Positions 1 to 8,232 are shown, counted from the stretch's first letter. The stretch: DNA of 36,300 nucleotides from Angelakisella sp. (GCA_020024555.1 JAHHTQ010000019.1:1-36300); one strand, 5' to 3'. The notes: generated by a model from the sequence alone, not told the origin. Numbers and translations are program-made.

Positions 1-84
1 GAAAAAAATTGAGTAAAACTTTTATAGACTTCGTCATTATTACGAATGGCTATACCTTTTTTGACACGCTGTATTTTAATCTAA

Positions 85-909
85 TTAAAATTTTCTGCCT
101 CTGCCGTTACTTGATTTTATACTGCCAAATGACGAACTTCTGCTTCGTCCTCCTTTTGAACCCCCGCTATTGTTATTTGTCTGTATTGTCCTGCTTGTAA
201 CAGATTTACGTTCAAAACTATCATCACGAAATGACGGAACATAGTTTGTACTTTTTTGGGTAGAATATTCATACTCTACCGAATCCATATTATATTTTCT
301 TTTTACAATAACAACACCGGTAATGCCTGCCACTGCGCCTACTCCCAAAGAAACAAATAACAATATCCAAGGAAAGCCGGGTATTTTTTCACCGTTTTTA
401 AAAGTAGGTCTTATTTCTCCGCAAACAATAGCGACTGTGTCCTTTATTTCCCCTTCCACAAAACGCGCGTACTCGCCTTTTTGCAAATAACCAAATGAAT
501 TATCTATAACAGTATCAAGCATATCGTCAGTAAAGTTATACTTTATACTGTCGCTTAAATAGATGAATGTATTTCTGTTATCCATATCTATAAAATAAAT
601 TATAGCATTTGCTGTATCCTCTTTCACTTTTTCCCTGAAAAATTCCGCAACACATCTTTCTGTTGATAAAGACTTCGTATCATTGGTAGTATATACATAT
701 ATTGTTGTTTTTGGATTTGAACTGTCTTTTATACTTTCCAACAAAAGTTGCGGTTCATATTCATTTATTAAACCCAACAATTTTGTTTCTTCTTCGCCTG
801 TAAAAATATTTGCATCATCATATATTTTTTGAACATCTGCGTACGCAACTGCTGAAAATATTATAAAAACCATTATTAACGAAAATATATATGTAAATTT
901 TTTTATCAT
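85..909 (-). CDS. TPM-domain membrane protein (YgcG/YdjH-like)
   Basis: 274-residue membrane protein of the TPM (YgcG) type. Residues 1-24 are a signal peptide (basic start, hydrophobic core, AYA-D cleavage-like site). Residues 25-165 fit the extracytoplasmic TPM fold, with the early IYDDANIFTGEEE stretch and a later NAIIYFIDMDNR segment. A single membrane helix lies at about 180-202. The cytoplasmic tail ends in a Ser/Gly/Arg-rich low-complexity stretch. Its ATG overlaps the stop of the upstream zinc-ribbon gene by 4 bases, so the two are translationally coupled. It is the last gene of a four-gene minus-strand operon. In Bacillus the TPM protein YdjH partners with a zinc-ribbon membrane protein and an SPFH protein around PspA (from memory), and a similar envelope role is inferred here. 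TPM proteins have been linked to membrane-complex assembly and to phosphatase activity; neither can be shown from this sequence. Confidence 0.85.
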   Translation of the reverse strand: MIKKFTYIFSLIMVFIIFSAVAYADVQKIYDDANIFTGEEETKLLGLINEYEPQLLLESIKDSSNPKTTIYVYTTNDTKSLSTERCVAEFFREKVKEDTANAIIYFIDMDNRNTFIYLSDSIKYNFTDDMLDTVIDNSFGYLQKGEYARFVEGEIKDTVAIVCGEIRPTFKNGEKIPGFPWILLFVSLGVGAVAGITGVVIVKRKYNMDSVEYEYSTQKSTNYVPSFRDDSFERKSVTSRTIQTNNNSGGSKGGRSRSSSFGSIKSSNGRGRKF

Positions 910-1976
910 AATAATAACAGTCCTCCCAAAAAAGTAAGTAAGGAAAAACCGACAAACAGTCCTGCAAACAAAAAAGCGAGTTTTTTGTTATCTATTGGCA
1001 ATTTTCCACAAACTTCGCCTGTTTGTCCATTTACTGCATAATAATAAATATCATCTTTTGAATTTTTGTATGTCAGCATCCATACAGGGAGCAGTACATA
1101 TCTCCACTTTTCTTCTTTAATATCCACATCAAAATTTCTGATATTCACAACATCATACCCTTTGACATCGGCTTTTATTATTTGTTTAGAATAATCCTTC
1201 ATAATATCCTGTGAACGTTCGGTTAAGCTTTCCTTGTCAATATCTCTGTTTTCTGCCAAAAATCCACTCAAATATCCTGTGTTAAAGTCTTTTATATCCG
1301 CATAATCATACGGAAGTACTGCCTCGGCAAGTTTTGCATCGGCGGATTTCAGCGCATTATTTGTAATATCACGAAGTTCAACCTCACCTTTACGCTGTAC
1401 TTTATAATATGATTTTTCTGTATATTCTGTCTTTCCTGTCCGCCAAACACGTATTTTTTGGGCATCGATATAAGCATTCGCATCTACCTTATAGTCTGTT
1501 ATCCAATATGGATAGTATACACCGCTTAGCTTTTCTATGTTTTTCTTATTGAAAAAAGCATTTGGAATAAACCACTTTTTGCTTGTCCACTGCAAAAACT
1601 CCTGCTTAATTTCGTCTTTTGTCTTTTTGAACGGAATAAAGCCATCGGGAGAAAATTCGCCTTGCAATTTTCCTTCCAAAATAACCGGATTGTGGCAATA
1701 GTGACAAAACGTAGACACTGTCGTATTGTCTGTTATAACCTCCGCACCGCAAGAAGGACATTTATATAATAATATTTCAACTTCTTTTGCAGTACCTGTT
1801 GCTTCGTCTACTTTTGTTTCTTTTACTTTCTCTGAGCTTTGTTTATCTTTTATCATTTCATCAAGTTGTTCCTGTGTAAAATGACTCAGACAATACTCAC
1901 AAAAAAAATCTTGATTTTCCGGATTAAAAGTAAGTCCACCATCGCAATTAGGACATTTATAGGTAATTGTTGCCAA
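906..1976 (-). CDS. TFIIB-type double zinc-ribbon membrane protein (YdjG-like)
   Basis: 356 residues from a TTG start at 1976. A GGAGG lies 8 bases upstream of this TTG, and the resulting start, M-ATITYKCPNC, is typical of the family. Two treble-clef or zinc-ribbon knuckles are visible: Cys8/11/26/29, and Cys73/76/91/94 spaced by a charged linker. A long middle domain (about 110-325) rich in aromatic and charged residues follows, then a C-terminal hydrophobic helix (about 333-355). The gene sits 90 bases after the SPFH gene and overlaps the TPM gene by 4 bases. Proteins of this kind are often mislabelled as PriA-like helicases because of the zinc ribbon; no helicase motif is present. The likely role is a membrane-anchored partner of the SPFH and TPM proteins. 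An in-frame extension back to a TTG at 2063 would add a hydrophobic N-terminus but lacks a ribosome site. Confidence 0.85.
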   Translation of the reverse strand: MATITYKCPNCDGGLTFNPENQDFFCEYCLSHFTQEQLDEMIKDKQSSEKVKETKVDEATGTAKEVEILLYKCPSCGAEVITDNTTVSTFCHYCHNPVILEGKLQGEFSPDGFIPFKKTKDEIKQEFLQWTSKKWFIPNAFFNKKNIEKLSGVYYPYWITDYKVDANAYIDAQKIRVWRTGKTEYTEKSYYKVQRKGEVELRDITNNALKSADAKLAEAVLPYDYADIKDFNTGYLSGFLAENRDIDKESLTERSQDIMKDYSKQIIKADVKGYDVVNIRNFDVDIKEEKWRYVLLPVWMLTYKNSKDDIYYYAVNGQTGEVCGKLPIDNKKLAFLFAGLFVGFSLLTFLGGLLLL

Positions 1977-2066
1977 AAAAAGCACCTCCAAACATCTATT
2001 TATCAGCAGTACATAAATTGCAGTGATGACAATAGATATCATCACCGCAAAATACAAATGCAATAT

Positions 2067-3380
2067 TTATTCTATCTTTGTTCCACACTCCGGACAGAAT
2101 TTGCTTGGACTGTCAAGTTCCAAACCGCAGTTTTTACATTTTAGAACCTGTGGTTTTTGAGCACCGCATTCCGAACAGAACTTACCTTTGTTTTTGTGAC
2201 CGCAGTCGCATATCCATTCATCTTTTACTTCTTGTTGGTTGCCACACTCCGTGCAGAATTTACCTGTATTTTTATGACCGCAACTACAAGTCCATTCATC
2301 TTCCGTTCTCTCTTGACTTTGCGCTTGTTTTGCCTGTTCAACTTGTTGTTGCATTTGTTGTTGACGCATAGCTTGTTGATTTTGTATTTGCTGTTGGTTT
2401 GATTGCGAAACAGCGCCCATAAAGCCGCCGCCTGCCTGCATACCCATACCCATACCCATAAATCCTGCCATACTTCCGTTTGCATTTGAGCCTGCTGCCT
2501 CCATACCACGGGCAACCGCTCCCTGCACATAGCCTTCCCGTATGCTCGGATCGCTTAGCATTGCGCCTTGGTTACGCATATTGATAAGTTTTTCGGACTC
2601 CTCGTTATACGATACGCTCGCTATACCTACCGAGTCTATCTCCATACCACGTTTTTGTAACCAATCTTCATCGAGAATATCAGCCATATACTTACTTAGC
2701 TCACGTGCCTTCGATGTAACAAATGAAATACGTATACCGTCAGCCGACATTTGATTTATTGCGCTTTGAAGCGCCTCCAAAAATTCATCGAGATATTGCT
2801 CATTTATATCTTGAATTGTAACACGGTCTTTATTTTTGGGAATAACCTCCGCATAGAAAAGCATAGGTGATTTAATTTTAATTGAATAAGAACCATGCGC
2901 GCGTAAGAATAACTCAGAATTATAGAAGTTATCAAAATAGTTTATCGGATTGCGTGTCCCGAACTTTATGTTCTTTATCGGTTGCATATTTATGTAGTAT
3001 ACTTTTTGGGATTTCGGTGTTACGCCTCCAAATTTTACACGTTGGAAAGCATCTTTAAAAGCCTCTCCGAATTCACCGTTAAACAGTGACGGTGATGATG
3101 AATTATCAACTATATAGTAGCCTTCTTCCACTGTATAATCAACAACTTTACCACCATCAACAATCATCATAAATTGGTCTTTATAAACATGTATTACAGA
3201 ACCGTTTGACACAATATCTTCCGTGCCTTTGAAGTTTACGTTTCTTTGGTCATTGGCGCGAACCTTTACGCCACGGGCAAATACGACATCATCACCCATA
3301 TCGTCGGGTTCAAACACTTCTTGCCATTGATCTGCAAGACTTGCGCCTATTGCGTTCATAGTTGCTTTAATAATTCCCAT
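2067..3380 (-). CDS. SPFH/Band-7 protein with C-terminal zinc ribbons (YdjI-like)
   Basis: 437 residues. Residues 1-290 match the SPFH-type virion-core/YdjI family: a start with MGIIKATMNAIGASLADQW, an FARG-V-V segment, and a coiled region containing ELSKYMADILDEDW and GIASVSYNEES. A Met/Gly-rich and then Gln-rich linker follows (about 295-360). The C-terminus carries three short zinc ribbons: two near-identical ones with CGHKN-x-GKFC-x-ECG, and a third with CKNCG then FCPECG. SPFH proteins form oligomeric scaffolds on membranes. In B. subtilis YdjI helps recruit PspA to the membrane complex (from memory). The ribosome site GAGAGG is well placed before ATG 3380. The gene lies 18 bases after the Tim44-like gene and shares its operon. 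The two adjacent ribbons look like an internal duplication. Confidence 0.9.
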   Translation of the reverse strand: MGIIKATMNAIGASLADQWQEVFEPDDMGDDVVFARGVKVRANDQRNVNFKGTEDIVSNGSVIHVYKDQFMMIVDGGKVVDYTVEEGYYIVDNSSSPSLFNGEFGEAFKDAFQRVKFGGVTPKSQKVYYINMQPIKNIKFGTRNPINYFDNFYNSELFLRAHGSYSIKIKSPMLFYAEVIPKNKDRVTIQDINEQYLDEFLEALQSAINQMSADGIRISFVTSKARELSKYMADILDEDWLQKRGMEIDSVGIASVSYNEESEKLINMRNQGAMLSDPSIREGYVQGAVARGMEAAGSNANGSMAGFMGMGMGMQAGGGFMGAVSQSNQQQIQNQQAMRQQQMQQQVEQAKQAQSQERTEDEWTCSCGHKNTGKFCTECGNQQEVKDEWICDCGHKNKGKFCSECGAQKPQVLKCKNCGLELDSPSKFCPECGTKIE

Positions 3381-3398
3381 AACCTTTTACCTCTCTTT

Positions 3399-4166
3399 TT
3401 ATATTTTTTGCGCTGTGATTTCCTTAAAATAAGTAAGTTTCCAAATATTCATATTTATTTCTATAACAGATGTTCCGCAATACTCACAAAATTTATCACC
3501 GAAATTTGTAATCGGAGCACCGCAATTTGGACAAGTTATACTCACGGAGTTATCTTTGCTATCCACATTTTGTGAATAGGTAAGCGACAATCTGTATTTT
3601 GTCTGTGTAAGCAAATTTTCGTTACCGTCTATGAGTTTTCCGTTACGCATTTTTGTATAATTATAACCCACCGACATTTCTATATCTATTGTGGCTATAT
3701 TTTTGGCTTTTTTATAGCAAGATATTGTTGTATCGTTTATCTTTATATCTTTATAAGTACAGACAATACCACTGTTTTTATTTTGACTTACAATATTTTG
3801 CGCCATTTCTTTTATATCGTCACTTTGTTCATTTAGCCCTGATAAGTCTCCGCTGCTTATTGCCGCAAGTATCAAATAAAAGCTTCTTTCAACAGATGAC
3901 CTAACCTCTGTCCAATTAAAATGCGGAAAGTCTTTTTCTATCATAGGTAAATAAACATTTGTCATATTACAAACGGATTTTGGGCGTTCTATGTTTTTTT
4001 CTATATCTTTAACCGCATATTGCGCCATTTGCATTACAGACGACATTGAACGTAATTTTTGCTTTATTTTTTTTACCGCAACCATAACCGCTATAATTAT
4101 AGCCACAATTATACAAATCCAAAATACAAATTTTATTATTGGTATATATGTTGATATATTCTTCAC
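3399..4166 (-). CDS. Tim44-like membrane protein with C-terminal zinc ribbon
   Basis: 255 residues and the first gene of the four-gene operon. One membrane helix lies at about 8-30 (hydrophobic, Ile/Val-rich), followed by a basic stretch. The middle domain (about 60-200) has a pattern like Tim44/NTF2-type domains: MIEKDFPHFNWTEVRSSVE, a central helix, then alternating strands with a KKAKNIATIDIEMSVGYNYT-type run. A zinc ribbon follows (CPNCG then KFCEYCGT), with a hydrophilic tail. The start is uncertain. GTG 4166 has only a weak ACGG ahead of it, and a strong GGGGAGGG lies about 20 bases further up, with no better in-frame ATG, GTG or TTG between. The zinc ribbon resembles those of the SPFH neighbour. 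The family assignment is by pattern only; function is unknown. Confidence 0.7.
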   Translation of the reverse strand: MKNISTYIPIIKFVFWICIIVAIIIAVMVAVKKIKQKLRSMSSVMQMAQYAVKDIEKNIERPKSVCNMTNVYLPMIEKDFPHFNWTEVRSSVERSFYLILAAISSGDLSGLNEQSDDIKEMAQNIVSQNKNSGIVCTYKDIKINDTTISCYKKAKNIATIDIEMSVGYNYTKMRNGKLIDGNENLLTQTKYRLSLTYSQNVDSKDNSVSITCPNCGAPITNFGDKFCEYCGTSVIEINMNIWKLTYFKEITAQKI

Positions 4167-4196
4167 TATTCCGTCTATTTTATATACACCCTCCCC

Positions 4197-4211
4197 AAAT
4201 AATTTAATAAA
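4197..4211. promoter_or_regulatory. AT-rich palindromic element shared with the DtxR-type gene
   Basis: AAATAATTTAATAAA, just upstream of the GGGGAGGG ribosome site of the zinc-ribbon membrane operon. The same 15 bases occur in the copy at 12504-12522, in the same place relative to the GGAGG of the DtxR-type gene. That it is an operator is inference; AT richness makes chance matches possible. Confidence 0.3.
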
Positions 4212-4252
4212 TTTATTCTACAACATTTACAATAAAAAATCTAGTATATTTA

Positions 4253-6085
4253 TCATTTTTCATCATTAAAATATTTCATTATATTTTTTGCTGTACTCTC
4301 GTTTAATCCTTTTACCGATTTTAAATCCTCCAAAGTCGCATTTTTTATTGCGCTGTATGTTTTAAACTTTTTAAATAGTTCCGTCGCCCTCTTTTCGCCT
4401 ATTCCGTCAATCTGCAAAAGTGCGCTGTAAAGAGTGTTTTTACTGTGGCTCTTTCGGCTGAACTCTATACTATATCTATGCACTTCGTCCTGTATATTTG
4501 TCACCAATGTGAATACATTTTTCAGTGTATTTATCGCTATTTCTTCATTTTGTGCGGTTATTGCGCGTGTACGGTGTTTATTGTCTTTTACCATACCAAA
4601 AACAGCTACTTTTAATCCAAAATTATCTATAACTTGTTTTGCAACCGATACATGTCCTGCGCCGCCGTCGACCAAAATCAAATCCGGCAAAGTTTTAAAA
4701 CCCATATCTTTTTCTTCACTGTCTATATAGTGCATAAATCTACGTGTAAGCACTTGTGACATAGCGCTGTAATCATCGGGTATATCTTGGTCTTTTATTG
4801 TAAATTTTTTGTAGAACTTCTTTTGCGGTCTGCCTTTTTCAAAAACCACCATACCCCCCACAATGGTGCTTGCCCCAAAGTTACTTATATCATAAGCCTC
4901 TATATACATAGGCGCCGGTATTCCCAGCAGTTTGCCGAGTTCGTCACAAGCCACTATCTCTTTGCCTGTTCTGTTTGTTCTTCGGCTTATTTCCTGCGCA
5001 ACGTTGTTTTTTGCCATTTGCAGTAGTTCCAAACCTCTGCCCCGTTTCGGCACGCTTATCATAATTTTTTTATCGGCAATTTGCGTAAGCACAGTTCTTA
5101 TTACATCTAAATCTTCAAATGTATTCTCAACAAAAATTTCAAACGGAATATTATCGATATTTTTATAATATGCCATCAAAAACTCTGTGAATACGGTACT
5201 TGCATCATTGTAGCAATCAAGTATAAATACTTTTTTATCACACATTCTGTTATCACGAAAAACCAGTATTGCAATATATAGCTTTTCTTCCGTAAATACT
5301 GTTGCTATTACATCAAGTGATTTATGGTTAAATTCAAGTACTTTTTGTTTTTCGTTAAGCCTGTTTATTGCATTTATTCTGTCACGGTAGCGGGCAGCCT
5401 TTTCAAACTCCAAATTTTCTGCGGCAACATTCATTTTTTCGGTTAAATTTTCGAGAGCATTTACACCGCCGTTTTTTATGAATACCAGCGCCTCGCTGAT
5501 TGCCTCATTATATCTTTCCTTTGATATTTTGCCTGTGCAAACACCCATACACCGCTTTATATGAAAATTCAGACACGGACGATGTTTTCGGAAATCTTGC
5601 GGAAACCTGCACTGGCAGGTAGGTAGCATAAAGGCGCGTGTAACTTCGTCAACTGTCTCGTTTACCACCATACCCGACATATACGGACCTATATATGTTG
5701 CATTGTCGTCTTCCTTTTGAAACTCCGCTGTTATGCGCGGGTAATCCTCTTTTGTTATTTTTATATAATGATACCCTTTGTCATCTTTTAATAAAATATT
5801 GTACTTTGGAGTATACTGTTTAATGAGACTACATTCGAGTATCAATGCTTCAAATTCACTGTCTGTAACTATATAATCAAAATCCCATACATTCTCTACC
5901 ATTTTGTATACTTTCGGCAAATGCTTATCAACCGAACGAAAATACGATGATACTCGGTTTTTTAAATTTTTCGCCTTACCTATATATATAATATCTCCGC
6001 TTTTGTTCATCATTCTGTAAACACCGCTCTCATTGGGCAAAGTCAGCGTCTTTTTATTGAGTCTTGATACTGTTTCCATATCCAT
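4253..6085 (-). CDS. uvrC: Excinuclease ABC subunit C
   Basis: Incision subunit of UvrABC nucleotide excision repair. It carries an N-terminal GIY-YIG nuclease (ESGVYRMMN then IIYIGKAKNLKNR, about residues 18-45), which makes the 3' cut. A four-Cys region follows (TCQC, RPC, KRCMGVC; about 155-185), equivalent to the reported Fe-S site of E. coli UvrC. Next come a UVR motif (EFEKAARYRDRI), the RNase-H-like nuclease domain that makes the 5' cut (YDISNFGAS, then LVDGGAGH), and tandem helix-hairpin-helix motifs at the end (IDGIGEKRATELFKKF). About 610 residues is the normal length. I chose ATG 6085 because AGGAGG lies 9 bases before it; the ATG at 6091 is only 3 bases from the site. It has its own promoter (6118-6146). 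No convincing LexA box was seen there. Confidence 0.97.
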   Translation of the reverse strand: MDMETVSRLNKKTLTLPNESGVYRMMNKSGDIIYIGKAKNLKNRVSSYFRSVDKHLPKVYKMVENVWDFDYIVTDSEFEALILECSLIKQYTPKYNILLKDDKGYHYIKITKEDYPRITAEFQKEDDNATYIGPYMSGMVVNETVDEVTRAFMLPTCQCRFPQDFRKHRPCLNFHIKRCMGVCTGKISKERYNEAISEALVFIKNGGVNALENLTEKMNVAAENLEFEKAARYRDRINAINRLNEKQKVLEFNHKSLDVIATVFTEEKLYIAILVFRDNRMCDKKVFILDCYNDASTVFTEFLMAYYKNIDNIPFEIFVENTFEDLDVIRTVLTQIADKKIMISVPKRGRGLELLQMAKNNVAQEISRRTNRTGKEIVACDELGKLLGIPAPMYIEAYDISNFGASTIVGGMVVFEKGRPQKKFYKKFTIKDQDIPDDYSAMSQVLTRRFMHYIDSEEKDMGFKTLPDLILVDGGAGHVSVAKQVIDNFGLKVAVFGMVKDNKHRTRAITAQNEEIAINTLKNVFTLVTNIQDEVHRYSIEFSRKSHSKNTLYSALLQIDGIGEKRATELFKKFKTYSAIKNATLEDLKSVKGLNESTAKNIMKYFNDEK

Positions 6086-6117
6086 AAACATCTACCTCCT
6101 ATATGAATAATAAAAAA

Positions 6118-6146
6118 ATTTTAGCATATTTTAACCTGTTCCGCAA
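6118..6146 (-). promoter_or_regulatory. Sigma-A promoter of uvrC
   Basis: Minus strand: -35 TTGCGG (6141-6146), 17-base spacer, -10 TAAAAT (6118-6123) preceded by TGC, an extended -10. The predicted start is near 6111, followed by AGGAGG and ATG. Confidence 0.65.
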
Positions 6147-6255
6147 TCCTGTTGTTTATTGATATTGCAGTAATTACACGCCGGATTTCCGATAGTGTAT
6201 TATGTAAAATTGATATACAAGACCACAGATATTAACCGTATGATTTTATATAAGC

Positions 6256-6282
6256 TTTCAAGTCCTTCCTGACTGCTTGAAA
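6256..6282 (+). promoter_or_regulatory. Inverted repeat over the apbE -35 (operator candidate)
   Basis: TTTCAAG (6256-6262) and CTTGAAA (6276-6282) are a perfect 7-base inverted repeat with a 13-base centre. The right arm contains the -35 of the apbE promoter. A repressor or activator site is inferred. Confidence 0.4.
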
Positions 6283-6305
6283 TACATAAAATTTAATGTT
6301 ATAAT
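6277..6305 (+). promoter_or_regulatory. Sigma-A promoter of apbE
   Basis: -35 TTGAAA (6277-6282), exactly 17 bases, -10 TATAAT (6300-6305). The predicted start is about 6312, giving a leader of about 72 bases before ATG 6384. Confidence 0.8.
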
Positions 6306-6325
6306 AATGGGTATGATTTTTTAAA

Positions 6326-6350
6326 ACTGCACAAAGATGCAGTATTTTTT
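6326..6350 (+). terminator. Terminator-like hairpin in the apbE leader
   Basis: ACTGCA, loop CAAAGA, TGCAGT, then ATTTTTT. It lies only about 14 bases after the predicted transcription start and about 35 bases before the apbE ATG. It could attenuate transcription or act as a stabilising 5' hairpin. The stem is short (6 bp). Confidence 0.4.
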
Positions 6351-6383
6351 ATATTATAAAATAAATAAACGGAGCTAATATCT

Positions 6384-7457
6384 ATGATTAAAAAACTGAT
6401 TGCATTAATTTTAAGTATGACAATGATTACAAGCTTTACATCATGTTCGTCTAAATACGAAAAATATTCAAATTTATTCTTTGATACTTTTGATACTGTT
6501 ATACAAATTACGGCTTTTACAAAGAGTCAGGAAGAATTTGATAAATATTTTGACTATGCAAAGAATCGTTTTTCCGAGCTTTCAAAACTATACGATAAAT
6601 TTTATCCTTATGAAAATATAAATAACATATATACAATAAACAAAAATGCAGGTATAGAGCCTGTAAAAGTTGAAGACGAAGTAATTGACCTTATAAAATT
6701 TGCAAAAGAACAATATGATAACACAAACGGTATTGTCAATATTGCTATGGGTAAAGTTCTGTCACTATGGCAAAATTTTATCAGTAATGCGAAAAATGAC
6801 GAAAACTATCCGTTGCCAACCGAAGAAGAACTTAATAAGGCAAATGAGTATTCTGACATCAATGCAATAATAATTGATGAAAAAAACAAAACAGTGTTTA
6901 TTGACAATAAAGACACACAAATAGACGTGGGCGCAGTTGCAAAGGGTTTTGCCACGCAAATTGTAAAAAATGAGCTTACCGAAATGGGACTCAAAAGTTT
7001 TTTTATAAATGCGGGAGGAAATACAACAGTCGGCGATAAACCACTTGACGGAATACACAATAAGTGGAGCATAGGCATACAAAATCCCGATACGGAAACT
7101 GATTTTGACGGAAACAGTCTTATTGACGCAATAGTTACCACAAACGACAGCATTGTAACAAGCGGTGACTATCAGCGATATGTTATGTATAAAGGCAGAA
7201 GAATACACCATATCATAAACGGCAACACACTGCAACCTGCCGATTTATACAGAGGGGTGACAGTTGTTACAAAGGATAGCGGACTTGCCGATATATACTC
7301 AACCGCTCTGTTTTGTATGAATTACGAAACGGGTAAGGCTTTTGCTCAAAAAAACGATATAAAAGTACTGTGGATATTTGCAGACGGAAAAATAGAAACT
7401 ACCGATGACCTGTTACCTATGCTTATGATTAAAGGTAATGCCGGCAATAAAATATAA
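6384..7457 (+). CDS. apbE: FAD:protein FMN transferase (lipoprotein)
   Basis: 357 residues. It transfers FMN from FAD onto a Thr/Ser of target flavoproteins outside the membrane, such as RnfG, NqrC or other FMN-binding-domain proteins. The N-terminus is a lipoprotein signal (KK, hydrophobic core, then TSC-SS with Cys at about 21), so the enzyme should be anchored on the outer face of the membrane. ApbE motifs are visible: FFDTFDTVIQI, DVGAVAKGFA, FFINAGGNTTVG, VTSGDYQRY and HHIINGNTLQPA. The usual HHI-NP-x-TG segment is altered to HHIINGNTLQP. Length is normal. A flavoprotein target gene is not in this window. It starts a plus-strand gene pair with the [4Fe-4S] protein 14 bases downstream. 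Confidence 0.95.
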   Translation: MIKKLIALILSMTMITSFTSCSSKYEKYSNLFFDTFDTVIQITAFTKSQEEFDKYFDYAKNRFSELSKLYDKFYPYENINNIYTINKNAGIEPVKVEDEVIDLIKFAKEQYDNTNGIVNIAMGKVLSLWQNFISNAKNDENYPLPTEEELNKANEYSDINAIIIDEKNKTVFIDNKDTQIDVGAVAKGFATQIVKNELTEMGLKSFFINAGGNTTVGDKPLDGIHNKWSIGIQNPDTETDFDGNSLIDAIVTTNDSIVTSGDYQRYVMYKGRRIHHIINGNTLQPADLYRGVTVVTKDSGLADIYSTALFCMNYETGKAFAQKNDIKVLWIFADGKIETTDDLLPMLMIKGNAGNKI

Positions 7458-7471
7458 TAATTGGAGATAGT

Positions 7472-8185
7472 ATGGAAAAAAGGACACTGACACCACAACA
7501 AATAAAAGAAAAAATACTGGAAATAAACGAAAATGAAGGTATGACAGATATAGGCTTTTTTAAATGCGACAGCGATGAAGAAAACTTACGCTATGGTATA
7601 TCAATAGTATTTCCGCTGTCACAAGAAGTTGTATCGGAAATTTTAAAAGAAATGAAACCTACGCACAGCTATTTTCATCATTACCGAACCGTCAATTTTT
7701 ATCTTGACGGATATATGCTCAAACTCGGTAATTTCCTGCAAAAAAACGGTTACAGATACGTATGCGTAGGCGCATCGCAAAGTATTCCCACTCCTAGCAG
7801 TCCACATGGATACAGCGGAAGATTTTCCCACAAAAAAGGCGCTACCCTCTCGGGACTTGGCTATATAGGTACAAATAATTTGTTTTTACACAAAGAATAC
7901 GGACCATGTGTCCGACTTGGAACTATACTTACAGATTGCCCAATAATCGAAAAAAATCCGCCACTTGTTGAAAATACCACCTGTGAAAACTGCCAAATGT
8001 GTGTTTCCAAGTGTCCCGCAAACGCTATCCGTGGTGAAATATACACTGTCGGTATGGAGGACTTCAAACTCCTCGACTCCCACGCATGCAGTGAATATAT
8101 GAAAAAAGAATACAGACTAATCGGCAGAGGTTCAGTATGTGGAATATGTATGGCTATCTGCGCGCAAAGATTTCTTAAAAAATAA
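7472..8185 (+). CDS. Double [4Fe-4S] protein related to epoxyqueuosine reductase
   Basis: 237 residues. The C-terminal half has eight Cys in a two-cluster ferredoxin pattern: Cys171/174/177/181 (C-x2-C-x2-C-x3-CP) and Cys206/223/226/230 (CGICMAIC). The segment SGLGYIGTNNLFLHKEYGPCVRLGT split across 127-151 is the kind of sequence found in QueG and related cobalamin-dependent iron-sulfur reductases. It is much shorter than QueG and lacks its C-terminal HEAT-like part, so a true queuosine role is doubtful. It more likely belongs to the short QueG-related group common in Clostridia, whose substrate is unknown. The ribosome site GGAG precedes ATG 7472, and it is probably co-transcribed with apbE. 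Confidence 0.75.
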   Translation: MEKRTLTPQQIKEKILEINENEGMTDIGFFKCDSDEENLRYGISIVFPLSQEVVSEILKEMKPTHSYFHHYRTVNFYLDGYMLKLGNFLQKNGYRYVCVGASQSIPTPSSPHGYSGRFSHKKGATLSGLGYIGTNNLFLHKEYGPCVRLGTILTDCPIIEKNPPLVENTTCENCQMCVSKCPANAIRGEIYTVGMEDFKLLDSHACSEYMKKEYRLIGRGSVCGICMAICAQRFLKK

Positions 8186-8232
8186 AAACTTAAAAGTTAT
8201 TAACATTAAATATGAAAGTTGGTTAAAAAAAT

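Noticed and set aside
1..84. Possible terminator after the TPM gene
   Set aside because: Only a 5-bp TTCGT/ACGAA pair without a suitable T-run; too weak to call, and the window edge is close.
2078..2402. Open frames opposite the zinc-ribbon repeats of the SPFH gene
   Set aside because: They arise from the repeated CGHKN-type sequence on the other strand and have no start signals.
6765..7235. Minus-strand open frames inside apbE
   Set aside because: Cys/Tyr/Ile-rich shadows of a clear gene on the plus strand.
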